Shown here: positions 1-51,600 of the stretch, in pieces
How the letters are laid out: every line of letters begins with the position of its first letter
Numbering within the stretch: the stretch's first letter is position 1
Assembly: GCF_000003815.2 (NCBI RefSeq)
Contig: NC_049979.1
Location: 12,957,560-13,021,559, forward strand
DNA length: 64,000 nucleotides
Direction of reading: 5' to 3'
From: Branchiostoma floridae
Taxonomy: Eukaryota > Chordata > Leptocardii > Amphioxiformes > Branchiostomatidae
Position numbers and translations under genes: made by a program
The notes under the pieces: model-generated
What the model was told of the DNA's origin: nothing
Database searches by the model: none
The model's input: only the letters and a program-made list of their open reading frames with translations

Positions 1-127
1 GACAGAAATACTCAACCAAGTCACAGTTTATGATACCACAATGCCTGTAGTACATTCCTATATAATGAACATCAGAATGATTCATACACCTTCATATAAT
101 AATCATCAAGAGTATAAAGGTACTCAC
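1..127 (-). other. Start of PLEKHH intron 7 (window edge)
   Basis: Intronic sequence after the exon 7 donor. No further exon or repeat is visible up to the window edge. Confidence 0.7.
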
Positions 128-39021
<38,894 letters not shown>

Positions 39022-39318
39022 TTACAAACCGGGCGATCGCCGCGACGCGACCGTCTGGTCTGGGCAGAACTTCGCAGGAACAAGGCAAGTCCGAACTCGG
39101 GCTCGAAGATCGACAGGCCCGTGGTCGAGGATGCCGAAAGGCTGGAAGGAATCTTAGCTTGTCTCTAGCAGACGGGAGCACTCGACAGGAGACCGACAAA
39201 GGGTGTGGTGTGTTGGTACGACTGCTGTACTGCTAGTCGGCGACCGATCGTTCCTCGTCTGTGCGGCAGTGACTCACACTGCCCACAGAGCCTGCAGTAC
39301 CGCCCCCGTCTGCACATT

Positions 39319-39332
39319 CCAAGATGGCGCCT
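39319..39332 (+). promoter_or_regulatory. YY1-type motif
   Basis: CCAAGATGGCGCC matches the YY1 core AAGATGGCG, often found at or just after start sites of TATA-less promoters. It lies in the CpG-rich part, closer to the PLEKHH side. Confidence 0.4.
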
Positions 39333-39607
39333 TTTCAAACTTTCTGCCCATGCGTAACCCGACAAAGCTGTAGCAATACTCTTTGAGGGGGCGCTGATAT
39401 ATTTTAGTTACATAATCATTACAATAAGATAAATATAGAATAATAAATATCTCATTATATGTTAAATATACACTTTTAAAGTGTTTTAAAGATTTTTCAT
39501 CAGAATTTACGAATTACTGTGTCACTAAAATGAATAAATTACCTGCTAACTTTCCTATTTACATATGGGATATTCCAATTGGGATTCTCCAACACATTTC
39601 CTAGTCT

Positions 39608-39615
39608 ACTTCCGG
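39608..39615 (+). promoter_or_regulatory. ETS-type motif upstream of GMF ATG
   Basis: ACTTCCGG, the ETS/GABP consensus (reverse CCGGAAGT), 53 bp before the GMF ATG. Such sites are common in proximal promoters of housekeeping genes. Confidence 0.4.
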
Positions 39616-39668
39616 TTTCTGAAGTGGTGAAGTGGGAGGGGGCTAGCGCTACTGAAAGAAGGACACAA

Positions 39669-39671
39669 ATG
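39669..39671 (+). CDS. GMFB: GMF exon 1, coding part is the ATG only
   Basis: ACAAATG|GTGCGT: the initiator codon is followed at once by a donor. Exon 2 begins in phase 0 with GCT CAA AAT and has no ATG of its own in frame. An intron directly after the ATG is known from cofilin/ADF genes, which share the fold. The donor GTGCGT is weaker than consensus, so this short exon is less certain than the others. Confidence 0.75.
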
Positions 39672-42600
39672 GTGCGTAAACCTAAGCATTTGTTGTACTG
39701 TAAGCATGGTGTTGTGAATATCTATGTTATTCTCTGACTCTTATCAAGTTTCCCTGCCCAAGAAGAATGTTCTGTCGCTGACTAATGGCCAACCCAGTCC
39801 AGAGAAATGTTCCTTGGCTTGGGCCTAGATATGGTAGGGCCGAGGACTTCACCAGTACGTCGAGGTCACAGTCCAGACAGTTCGGCGACAGAAGAACACT
39901 GTTTTGGTCATTATTGGCATTTCCATACTACGTAATATCATTTATGAACCAAGTTCAGTAAACTCATGAATCTGACTTCTATCAGCTGTCATTATTTCAA
40001 GGAAAACATAAAAGGTGGGCCTAGCCTGCTCTGTCTTACCGCAAAATTATATGCAACTTTAATGATTCATAATTTGAAGACCTTTTATTTGCACATTTTT
40101 GCAACACCGGTCTAAGTACAGGTCACAACAAGACTTGCTGAAAAGATTTAGTTAACAGATGCAAAATGAAACAATCGTTGGATAATTTCAACTTCTCGCT
40201 TTAACTTCTTCGGTCCTTTTTGCTTTTAGTGGCGATAAAAGAACAGATATATTTTCTGATCGATGGTTTGTCTAGTTATTATAGGTTATGTCAGGTTAAA
40301 TCATCTGTTTGCAAGCAAAGATTGTATTTTTTATCGCAGGTAGACATTTGGCACCAGATGCAACATGTTCTTCTTCTTCTTCTTCTTCCGATATTGTCCA
40401 ACTGCCAAGGGATTGGCAATAATTGACAAGTCGGGTCAAAGGTTTCCATGTTTCCATGTTTCCATGAATGACGTGTTCTGATGACTTTGCCTGTACGGAA
40501 ATGATTCAACTCATGCATGTGGCACATGATACTGAACAACATGAAACAGAGGAACATGGAAGACGTAGAATTAAGAGGTGTTGTTGATAAGACTCTTGTG
40601 TAGAAGTCTGCAAGATTCCTGCATAACTGGTTTATTGCAAAGGCACTTTATTGTCAAAGGGCTCTTTTGATTTTTGACAAATGACCTTGTTGTTCCTGGA
40701 GGATTGACCTTTGATCCAGGAGAGGTAAAGATGAGCGGTCGAGAGGCTGTAGCCGTGTTAAACCTAGCTTTTATCAGCATGTATGTCATTTCATGTGATG
40801 TCCAAGCAGAACGACAATTGTTCCAATATCTGAAACAATATACATTTGCAAGCAGATGCCTCGATAAAAGAGATATATACAGAAACTAACATGGTAACAA
40901 TTTATATTTAAATTCCTTCAGATAAGCATTGCAGCCCACCAATAGGGAAGGACTGTCATGGTGAAGAAAAATGAAATAAATAAAACATTTCCCACATGAA
41001 ACTATGATTGTTCTACTTTAATTCCTTGCAATTATCATTTAGTACCCTTATCTTTTATATATATATTAAAGTTTGTTAGGCATATCATGTATTCCATACC
41101 AGCATATTTTCTGACCTTTTTGTTCAATCTTATTCTTAACCACTATCAGAAATTGGAATTCTCTCATTTGTGTACTTTTCCCGTATTTGTTTCATGTCTC
41201 ATTCTGTCACTATTTCTCCTTTCTGTTTGCTTGTGTTGAACTGGGACTATTCACCATCAGTGAGTGGTATCTAGCTCCCTACAGTACCAGAGAATTTGCC
41301 TCAGTCTTGCTGGGCCACCAACATGGGAGATTATAAGAACCAGTATCTTGTGGTGAGATGTAGAAGGAATAGGTAGCAACTGTAGGAAAATGTGTGTATG
41401 ATTTGTTGGCAGACTCTGAAATGTTAAGATTTTTTGAGCGTGTACCAATATCCCATACTGTTACAGGAATAGGCATGTGTAAGGCAAACATTTTGCAGTG
41501 AAAAGGAATGGTCATTTTGCCTGAGCATCCAGTGCATGCCAGATATGCGCCTGACTTTGATATACTGTACTGTATTTCCAGGACAGATTCTGTCTCTGAG
41601 TGAGTCATACCGGTATCAAACAAATTCAATCTTTTTCCCTCCAGGTTCTCATTATTTTACACAGCTCAGACTCAGAAGTATTATGAATTGAATATTACTT
41701 GAACTTGCATGTCTGATGAATATTGGACTGTCACCTTCTAGCACAGCAGAGACCAAACTGATATTTTTTTCCTGATTTCTCCTCATTAGGCTCAAAATGT
41801 GAAGGTGTGTGAGATTGATCCGGAGGTCAAGGAGAAGCTGCGCAAGTTTCGTTTCCGGAAGGAAAAGAACAATGCTGCTATCAGCAGTGAGTTAAGGTTT
41901 CTCCCTATTCTTTGTTCTATACTGTAGACTTGCACACCATAGTCTGTCCTTTGCTGAAACTGTAGCCATTGGGAACAATGTGACACTTTTGCTGTGCAAG
42001 GCCAGATAGACTTTGCCAAGGACATCAAGCACCAGCATATGGTTTCTAGAAATATGATACAATCAGGAGAGGTCTGGTGTTGATTGTAGCCGGGGTACCA
42101 TCCGGATAGTAGTTCGCTTCGAAGTTAAATACTATACAGTTACTTCTTGCACCTACTTTTATTATACACTAATCTATATACAGTCACTTCTCTACTATTT
42201 TGGACGAGGGTCCGAAGTGGTCCCTTTGCACGAGCGAATTAAGGAATGGGTTCAAGCGCTCATTCCAACGTCTGAATTGCCCTCCGTCCGCTTGTGGGAG
42301 GGCTTGTTGTCATCAAATGAGCGCTCTAGAACCCATTCCTTAATCTGCTCATTAACTGACATCACCACCATAACTGGTTTGAATGTGCAGTTCTCCAGAC
42401 AGGTAGCAGAAGCGAACATAGGAGCAAAGTACTACCCAGATGGTACCCAGACTATGCTGATTGAGCCTTTGTGAGGAGAAAGTTTCACATGTTTAACTTT
42501 AAGTCTTGAGGTGTATTGGAAGACTGTTGTATTGTTGTAGGATTCGATGTGCATGAATGACAATATAAAGGAAACACCGTATTGCCCTAGGGCTAATAAC

Positions 42601-45600
42601 TAGTACTGCTGTTCTTCTTTATTACAAGTTAAATGACCTAATAGAACAATGCACGTAATTCAATTTTATAGTGATCCTTTAGTGCTTTACTCTTCGCTTT
42701 GTTTTTTTTGCTTTGTCCATTGTCAAACCCTTACAAATGTTGACAGTGCCGTATTGGCAATGATATGATGTGCTAGAGATTTTCTACTGGTGGGATTGAA
42801 ACATTTAAAGTGCACATAATCATTGGTATCTGCCATTTCCTTGCTCCTGACTTCCTGTCTACACACAAGACTGTCAAAGATTGTCGAAAGAAAGTTGACA
42901 ATCCATGGAGAATGAGGTAAAGAGTACATGATATTGTAGAATGTCCTTCATCCTGTGATCCAATAACTTAAATGACCCTGGTTATAAAGTACTCACAACA
43001 TACTCATTTTTTTTTTCTAATTATAATAGGATTGGTTTATTGATTCCGTCGGTGAACAATAAAATACATCGTAGCTACTTCTACATAGTAGAAGATGCAG
43101 AATTGCGCATTTTAGACATTGTACTAAAATTGATAGTTTTGCACTGAAATACATCTTTGATACATCACATTCTGCTTATACTGTTTTTCCTCTACAGTGA
43201 AGATTGACCCCAAAACAATGACCATCATCCTGGATGATGAATATGAGGTGAGATGTTTTATAAGCTTAGTGAGAACACCCTTGCCTTTACACATTCCCAA
43301 AGCAGTTCCAAAGTGCTAAGTAGAATAGATCCAAGAGTACAGCTTTGGAATGTGAGAAGGCAAGGATGTATCACTGTATGCCAGCATGTTGTGTGCTGTG
43401 TAGACCACTTTGGGTGCAATCTTACCTATTAAAGTGCATGTTAATGTTGTCCCTGTAACTTCTTAGTGAGTGAGAGATACTGTTCAGAAAACGGTATATT
43501 GAATATCCTGAAAAGGCACATTTTGCTGGAATGGACCTATCTTGTTAGGCTGCAGATAAGCAGATTTGGCAGACATCCTTCTTGGTGCACATGCCAGGTG
43601 ATGAACCAAACTGCCCTTAGACATGAGCAGACTCGGTTAAAGTGTGCTACTCAACCTCTGTGTCTACATTCTTTAGTAAAAGGTTCACCCAAACTTGCCA
43701 GACAAAGTTGTGACTGAAGTCTTTGATACCACATGACGTGAGGTGCTGAACAGCAGTTCCCTTTCCGAATTAGCAGTTTTGCCTTGTCAGTCTTTAGGCC
43801 AGGAAGTTCTTGTCTTAGCTATCCATTCCAGCCTTTTCCAGGCCATCTGGTACCTATACTTAAGTTTAACTGAGATAAAAGGGCAGCATAATTCACAAAA
43901 TTAGCTTACAAGCCAATCAAAATAAAATCTATAAAAGTATGTACAGGTCTGGGATAGGCTGGTGAACTGGAAATGTTTTACTTTTGCGGTATGAAACTCC
44001 TCTCAGGCATTAAGTGTGGCAGCATTAATTAGGCCCACTTTACATTACGCTTTTCGCGTTAGCGGTAAATTTCCCGTTATCGGGACGCCGCTATCGGCAC
44101 CTCTTTAGACACACCGCCCGGAAATCTGACAGGACACCCGCGGCGCGCGGTGGAATGTAAAATCTTGGTGAAAATCTACCCGTAAAGATCGCAGTTCTTT
44201 TTAGCTGCACGTTGTTATATTGAACAAACGTTAATTTTTTGTTTGCGTACCGCTGCCAAGTGATTGAAAATTCAAATACGTGACTTGCATGAGAAATACA
44301 AGTCCCCGACTACGTTGTTGTTTCGCTGACACTTCCGGTAACTTCGACCACAAAATATTCGATAAAAAAGCACTTAAAAACCCTTTCAAAGCGAACTGTT
44401 TGATAGAAGATCCCTTTCTTTCAGTGATGACCTGCTAAATTATGGCTACGTACTGAAATAACCGTGAATATACGCACAATTCCTGCAGGTATAATAACTA
44501 CCTCGTACGTAAAAACTCAAGCTGCCAGCAGTTCATGTGGCGGGAATTTCCCCACCAATGTCATAGCAACGGCCACCACTGTCATAGCAACGGCCAATCG
44601 GAGACGCGTAATGGGATTACTTTATACAAAATTTGCAGAGATAGCGGCTTCTGGTTTCGGTACAACGTAACGATGTATTGCAGGAGAAAATATTCGGAAT
44701 CGAACTTGTATATTTTTTTACAGGTCTTCCACGAAAATTGTGCAAAAGTAGGTCGTCCAAAAATGTGAGAATGAGACTATTTTTCGCTGACATACCGCCT
44801 GCTTTGAAGGTTGACTGCAGACCCGATTGACGTAAGAGCCTGCGTAGGTGGCCATTACGGAAAAGGCAGGCCGTGAAAACTATTTTTTCTGCGTAGTTCG
44901 GGTTGATTTTTGGATTGACATTCATTCTTCTAGTATATAAAAAAGTAACTATCAGTATCGGGAGACTGTTTTCTTATCGCTGTATTCTTACCCAGCGTTA
45001 TGAACATGATCGCTGCTGGCAATTTTCCTCCAATGTTTTGCAAATCTGTACTCACCGTTTTGGCGCCATATGCTAATAAGCGCGCGCTTTATGCTAAACG
45101 TCTAAACCCTGACTCCCGCTAACGCGAGCCCGACGTGTTCTCTTTATACGCAGTTTGGCGTTGACGGGGACTCCCGCTGAGCCTACGGCCGTACGCTTCG
45201 GAGTGGACGGGAGAAAATTTGGCGTTAGCGGGACTACGTTAACGGGAACTCTCTTTACACGGGGCTCCCGCTAACGCAGCCCCGCTAACGCCAGTCCCGC
45301 TAACGCGAAAAACGTAATGTAAAGTGGGCCTAAGTCTGCTCACTTCCTACTGCATAGTATGTGGACAAGACCTTGGGAACCACTTGTGATAATATGCGGT
45401 TGAAAGGTCCTGATTGATGCCAGTAGTGGCCTAAGGTGCACGCTAACTGCTTAATTTTTCCTTTCCAGTTAGGCCTAGACTCTTTAACCACATGTTAACA
45501 CACGCCAGCATTTAACAGGTCAAGTTTACCCCTGACTTGTCCCTGCATTATTGGTATATTCACATGTGGTTTTCTGACTATCCTTGCTGAAAGGGTGACC

Positions 45601-48600
45601 CTTTGTGTTGAAAGTCATTCCAGCAATCCCATTATGTCCTTGGACATTCCTGTAACTACAAAGTTCAAAGAGAAGTTACCATGGCAACTCCTGCTGTTTT
45701 GTCAGGTTGTTCTAGCATTGTTCTGACACATTTGCCTGTTTGGTCCTGCTGTGGAAACATTTCTGTGATTATGGGTCTTCGCTCCTCACGAGAATTTCAT
45801 TCTCTTCTGTCTCTGCTTTGTTAGATTGTCCTGACACTGATGATAAGTCAATGTCTGCTTTGCAAGGTCAAAAGCATACATTTCTCCAATGACCTTGGTT
45901 GTCATAAATGGCTCTATGTTTGTTCTTTGGAAAATAACCTGCATTGCAACTGTCTGATGGGACTGTCAATCATTTCCCAGCATCAGGTACATCAGTCAGG
46001 TCTGCTGCAGAATTACATTACACCAGTAAAAGTGCATGAGTTACCAACAACATATTTCTTCATTAGTATACTGTCAATACTGTATGTTATTCAGAAACAA
46101 GATTTGCCAAAAGCCAGTCATTTCCATTATACATTTTTGAATGGATTAAACTACCCAGTAGTGCACAGTAGCCAACCATATGGACATTTCTTCTTGTGTA
46201 ACAAATGATTGTGTTGAGAATGTGCATGCTAGCGATAGGGAAGTCAAGATCTCATTATGATGGGAGTGGGATTTACTGATATTGTCTCTCAAGGCCAGCT
46301 TAATTGGATCAAGCCTTTGATCCACCAAAAAAGTATGGCCTTAATTTGGTAAATCCCAGCCCAAGGGATTTTTCCAGAACAAACATGACAGCCATACATG
46401 TGTATGTATGTTGGGTTTCATTCCAGAATACATGTCTTTAGGCTCTGTTTTCTCTTCAAAGTATGGAATTCATCTACAAAGCTGTTAACTTGAACTCTAT
46501 GTAATGTTAGGTATTAATCATTAGATATTCAAGAATGATTTCAGGTTTATTGAATCAATTGTCTTTTGTTGGATAAGATTGATCTTCCTGCTTATTTAAT
46601 GATCTTCCAATGTAATATTTTCCCGTCATAGTGTTCACTTAGCCTGGTATGATGTACGTGTAGAGATTGTAAATACTAGCTATTATTGTGCATGCACAAT
46701 AAGAATAGATGGCTAAAATTGATGAACATCCTTGGCTAACAGATATCTGGGTGTCCTCCAAAACTGAAATGCTTCATGTTACATGTACATTTAATCTTTT
46801 TCACTTTCTTTGAAACGTCACATAGAAGATACAAAAGAACCAATATTTTCTGGACGACAGCCTGCCATTTGCTACAAGATACAAGTTGTTGATACTGAAT
46901 CAAATGGTGCATGTCATATATCTCTGTCTTTCAGGACTGCACATTAGATGACCTGCAAGAGGAGCTGCCAGGTCACCTTCCCAGATATCCTTTTATTGTT
47001 CCAGTAGCAAACAGCATCTTTCATTCATCATGATGCACGGAATACTGAATTGTCAACACAAAATACATCCTCCTCCCCATCTCAGACCATTGGGCTGATA
47101 GAGTTGGTGCTACAACTTGTACCACAATTAGACTGGACCATTGCCATCAACATTAAAACACACAACTTCTATGCCCCGAAATCTAATAAAGAACAGTATA
47201 TTTGGAGATGTTTTGCTTTCTATTGTAAGCACACTCGTTTATTAGGCAATAAACGAATCGTCATCCCAATCTAATCGATGGAACAATTTTTATCACATTT
47301 CAAAATGCATTCTCTTGACCCGCCAGTGCCTGAAAAAAATAGTAAACATCTGAATGAGACCACCAGGCTTGTTTTTTTCATCATGCAGTGACATATCGTC
47401 CCTTATTATAGATAGGAGCATGTAGCACATACATTTGCAGGATATCTGATTTGTGATTTTAAAATTTCATCATCATAGATCCTATGTATATTGTAAGTGC
47501 CAAGGACTCTTTCCCACCTCGCTGCAACATTTCCCTAACTGTGTCTAACGTATCTGGTGTACAGTTACTGCTTGTCTCATGATGATGGGAGGACATCTTT
47601 TCCCTTGGTTTTTATCTTCATCAGCCCCGCAGGTGGGTTTGCAAAGAATGACAGATTTTACCCTTTTCCTCCACCAATTGTCACTGTACACTGAGAAATG
47701 ACTTGTAAAATGTATGAAAATAACAAATGTCATGTCAGGTCACCAATATTTGCTGTAATTGATTACTTGTAAGACTTAAGAAAATGACAAATGGCATTTG
47801 TACCACTCCAATTGTTATAGCACTTCATAGAAAGATCTGGATAGCTTGAAGAGAATGCTGAATCTCACATTATACCAGTTTCCGTACATCTGATTAGAAG
47901 TAATTTATGATTGTTAAAAGTTATTTGATTTGAAGAGTTCACAAATGTCATTTGTGGTCCTCTCCTGTTGTGATTTTGCTAATGTTTGTAAGACTTCAAT
48001 TTGAAAAGAATGGCAAATTTGAAGGCTGTTGGTCAAAATAACTGTATTGCAATACCATTGGTAGGTGAAAGGGGGAGTCAGTAAACTATCAGACAGCAAA
48101 AGCACTAGCAAAATTGTTATGATTCATGAATATTTGGTTTCATTGATGCTGCTCTTGCTCTTGATCTTCAAAGGATGCTGGAAAACCTAATTGAATATGT
48201 AAATTGTATGTCTCAACTTTTTTGCTGGATGTTCTAAAAAGCTTCATATCGATCTTTCCTTCTATATATAGTAATAATCATGGTCCCCTATAGTTTATGT
48301 ACAAACATCAATTTCTTCACATTTCTTGACATTTGCCAAAATTGATTTAGTAGGATTTTTCCTTTTTAGAAAATTAGGAGAAACAGGTATTGGGGGGCCA
48401 AAGAAAGGATAAATTTGTGTGTTTTCGAACCATTTTTGTGCAGGGTGTAAACCAGAGCTGCAGATGATGTATGCAGGGACCAAGACAGCGCTGGTGACGG
48501 AGGCACAGATGACCAAGGTGAGGAGCTTATGATGAATGTTGCAGTGAAGAAAGGATTAGAGACAAGGCCAGAAGCAACTTAGCATTATTACATGTTCTTT

Positions 48601-51600
48601 GTCTTCCCTTGAAATGTAGAAACCCAGTCTCTTTTTATTATTACTAGCCTGAGGATGATTCAAAGTTAACAATTTGTCTTTGCATTGACACCTGATGAAA
48701 AATTCCCCACACATGGATAATAATCTGATGAATTATGATGAACATAAAACACAGTAACACACTTACAAGATGGTCAGATGCAGTACTACATTGATATGAA
48801 AGGGGGTGCTATTTTATTTTGTTCACCAGACTTGTGTTATGTATATAGGCTATAGAGGCAGATGTTTGTTTTCCATAAACCCACTTTGGCTTGTCAGATA
48901 AGCATCAAATGAAATGGTCTGATTCATGGTTCAGCGAATGTTGCACTTCAGAAAGGTTATTTGGCTCAGCTCTGTGCCTCACAGCAAACACACTGCCTGC
49001 CCTTTGAGATTCCTTGAATACAGATTTAACCCAGAAATAAGAAAATAAGCCTAAATAGGTTACATTTTACTTGCACAATAGAACTATATAACATAACACC
49101 AGGAGAATACTGCACCTGTATGACCTTCAATACAGAGGAAGTACCTAAGAGATTGTCCTGTATGAAACTATGACAATCTCTTTGTGCTCTACAAATTTTT
49201 GCCATTCTTCAAAGCCCTGTGGATTGTAAAGTCACCATATTGCATACACCATATGCCATGTTGTAATGTATACGGCTTATTTCTGTAGGGTTGGTAAATT
49301 ACAAGTACCATATGTACTACTGTGTAACACACACACATGCACACGATCAACACACACATGATCAGTGTGCCTTGCATTGTATGATCTATGAAATACACAT
49401 CGAGTACAAATACTTGATGGAAAAGTAAGAAACAACCTGCTGCTGAAACTGCTGAATTCAGTTGAGATGATGTACACATGGCTAGTTAGTGCAGTGCTTC
49501 TGCTTTTGTTTTTATTTAATTTGGCTTTTATTGGAGGGTCAGAGGACAGGCTTTCAAACAAAAAGATGCTCAGCAATTCTGAAATTTGGCAGTGTCACAT
49601 TGACTTAACAGATGTTGCAGTATAATCAAGAATTCTATGTTAAAACTTTTTAAGGTTTACCTAAGAAATGTGCTATTGGTTGAATGGTTTTCCATATTTT
49701 TTAGCATCAGCCATGCTATTGTAAGATTGGTCTCAGCAATGACACTTATTGACAGCTTTTCCCAGATAATAATGGCACATGAATATAGCCAGGACATAGA
49801 CATTAGTGAGCTTGTTCCAGCCACACCTGCCCTATTGATCTCAGAGTACAGCAGAAACATATCAGGAGTAATCACATGACAGTGCAAGTGACAAACAAAG
49901 TTGTAGTTATTCCCTACCAGGCATAGACCTTACAATGCTCACTTTAGATTTGGAGAGAAATTTGGAAAATCCATTACCTCTACCACTTTAAAAGTGATCA
50001 ACCAAATAAAACTTCCATAATAAAATGGGTTGCACAGCTAGATGCATATTCCATTGAGATATTTTGCTGAGCATGTAACAATGAGTTTAAATGTATGTAC
50101 ATGCTAGTCATAAATCTGTGATAAGTTTAAATGTATGTGCATGCAAGTCATAAAGGTAATCATTTTTAAATCTGTGATATTATCTTAACCAGTTTGCTAA
50201 CATCAGCATGCAAAACATATGTACTTTACATGTGTATGTATTAAATGAGTTATAACCATTCAAGGATGCTACCGCAAATTCACAATGATTTTTTTGGGGG
50301 GGGGGGGTATGGAAANNNNNNNNNNNNNNNNNNNNNNNNNNNNNNNNNNNNNNNNNNNNNNNNNNNNNNNNNNNNNNNNNNNNNNNNNNNNNNNNNNNNN
50401 NNNNNNNNNNNNNNNCCCTGGCTTGCCGGCATCAGCAACAGCAATCCATTATGTAGGCTAGTGGTATATGTGTGAGGTATGTCATTTGTCTTCAGTTCTA
50501 TCTAAAACACAAGTAGCAGGAGCAGTAAAGTTTCTCCTCCTCCTAGTGGGATGAGAAACCAGCAATCAATGTCTCCAGCTACCCCTCTGCTGAAGCCCAA
50601 CAATATGTCATCTCAGACAGTAACAGATTCCTGGGAGATACTGTGCAGCTGGAGAACTGATTGCTCCTTTCTGCTGTCAGCTAAATATGCAACTTGCATC
50701 ACTTTACAACCTGAGAAAACGGCTCGAAATTCATTTTGGGGATTAGATGTACCCGTGCACCCAATTGGCAACATAAGAAATTGGGTGTACCAAAGCAATG
50801 TTTGGGTGCACCATAAGTATATTACTAGTACTTCCTTTTATTCACAAATATTCTAAGAAAACGTTTTAGAAATACTTTTTTAGCTGAAAAATAATCCGAA
50901 AAATGATTTAAAAACAGGCAGAAAAGTTGTCATTGGAAAATTACAATAATGCAGTAATATGATTTCTGTTTTGTCTATAATGGTACGGTATATGTTTCTT
51001 AAGAAACAGTCACTACTGTTATTTTGGGGATCAACTTTCAAAGTTTACTTGCAAAGTTTAAAGCAAATCCTTAAACATGAAAGATATTTTGTTATCTTTC
51101 TAACACTTAGATGTCAACACTTAGATGGTGTTTACTATTTTTTGAAATATATTTACATACATAAACCGACGACAAAAATATTTGAATGCACTTATGCACC
51201 CACAGAAAAAAATTGGGTGCACAGCTCCAATTTTGGGTGCACCAAGGTACAGATGCACCCAGTATTTCGAGCCCTGGAAAATCTCATTGTTAATTTGAGA
51301 GCAAGGTAGACATTCCATACCAACTACTAATACGTAATAGCAGATTCTTGTCATTCATGTAATGTGTGTCATTGTAAAGTAATATGTTCTGATATTGTAG
51401 GATGATTCCAAACCAGCATCAATTGGTCCATAATTGCCTACATGAAGTATGTCAAGGAGGTTATATTTTAGGCAGCATTTGCATGTGTGTGTGTGTGTCA
51501 CAGTGTGTGTTTGTGTGCATGTGTGTGCGTGTCTCACTGCGTGTCTGTTGGTTAACAAGATAACTCAAGAACAACTGGATGGATTGGTTTCATATTTGGT

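Larger units (their letters stand above)
43248..46934 (+). other. GMF intron 3 (3687 bp)
   Basis: A GT-AG intron containing a CpG-rich 1.3-kb TIR element (44032-45330) and a nested inverted repeat (46267-46358). Confidence 0.75.

Noticed and set aside
46985-47030. A GT-AG reading of GMF intron 4
   Set aside because: There is no GT donor at the end of exon 4, and reading on past it gives a stop soon after and loses the GMF sequence.
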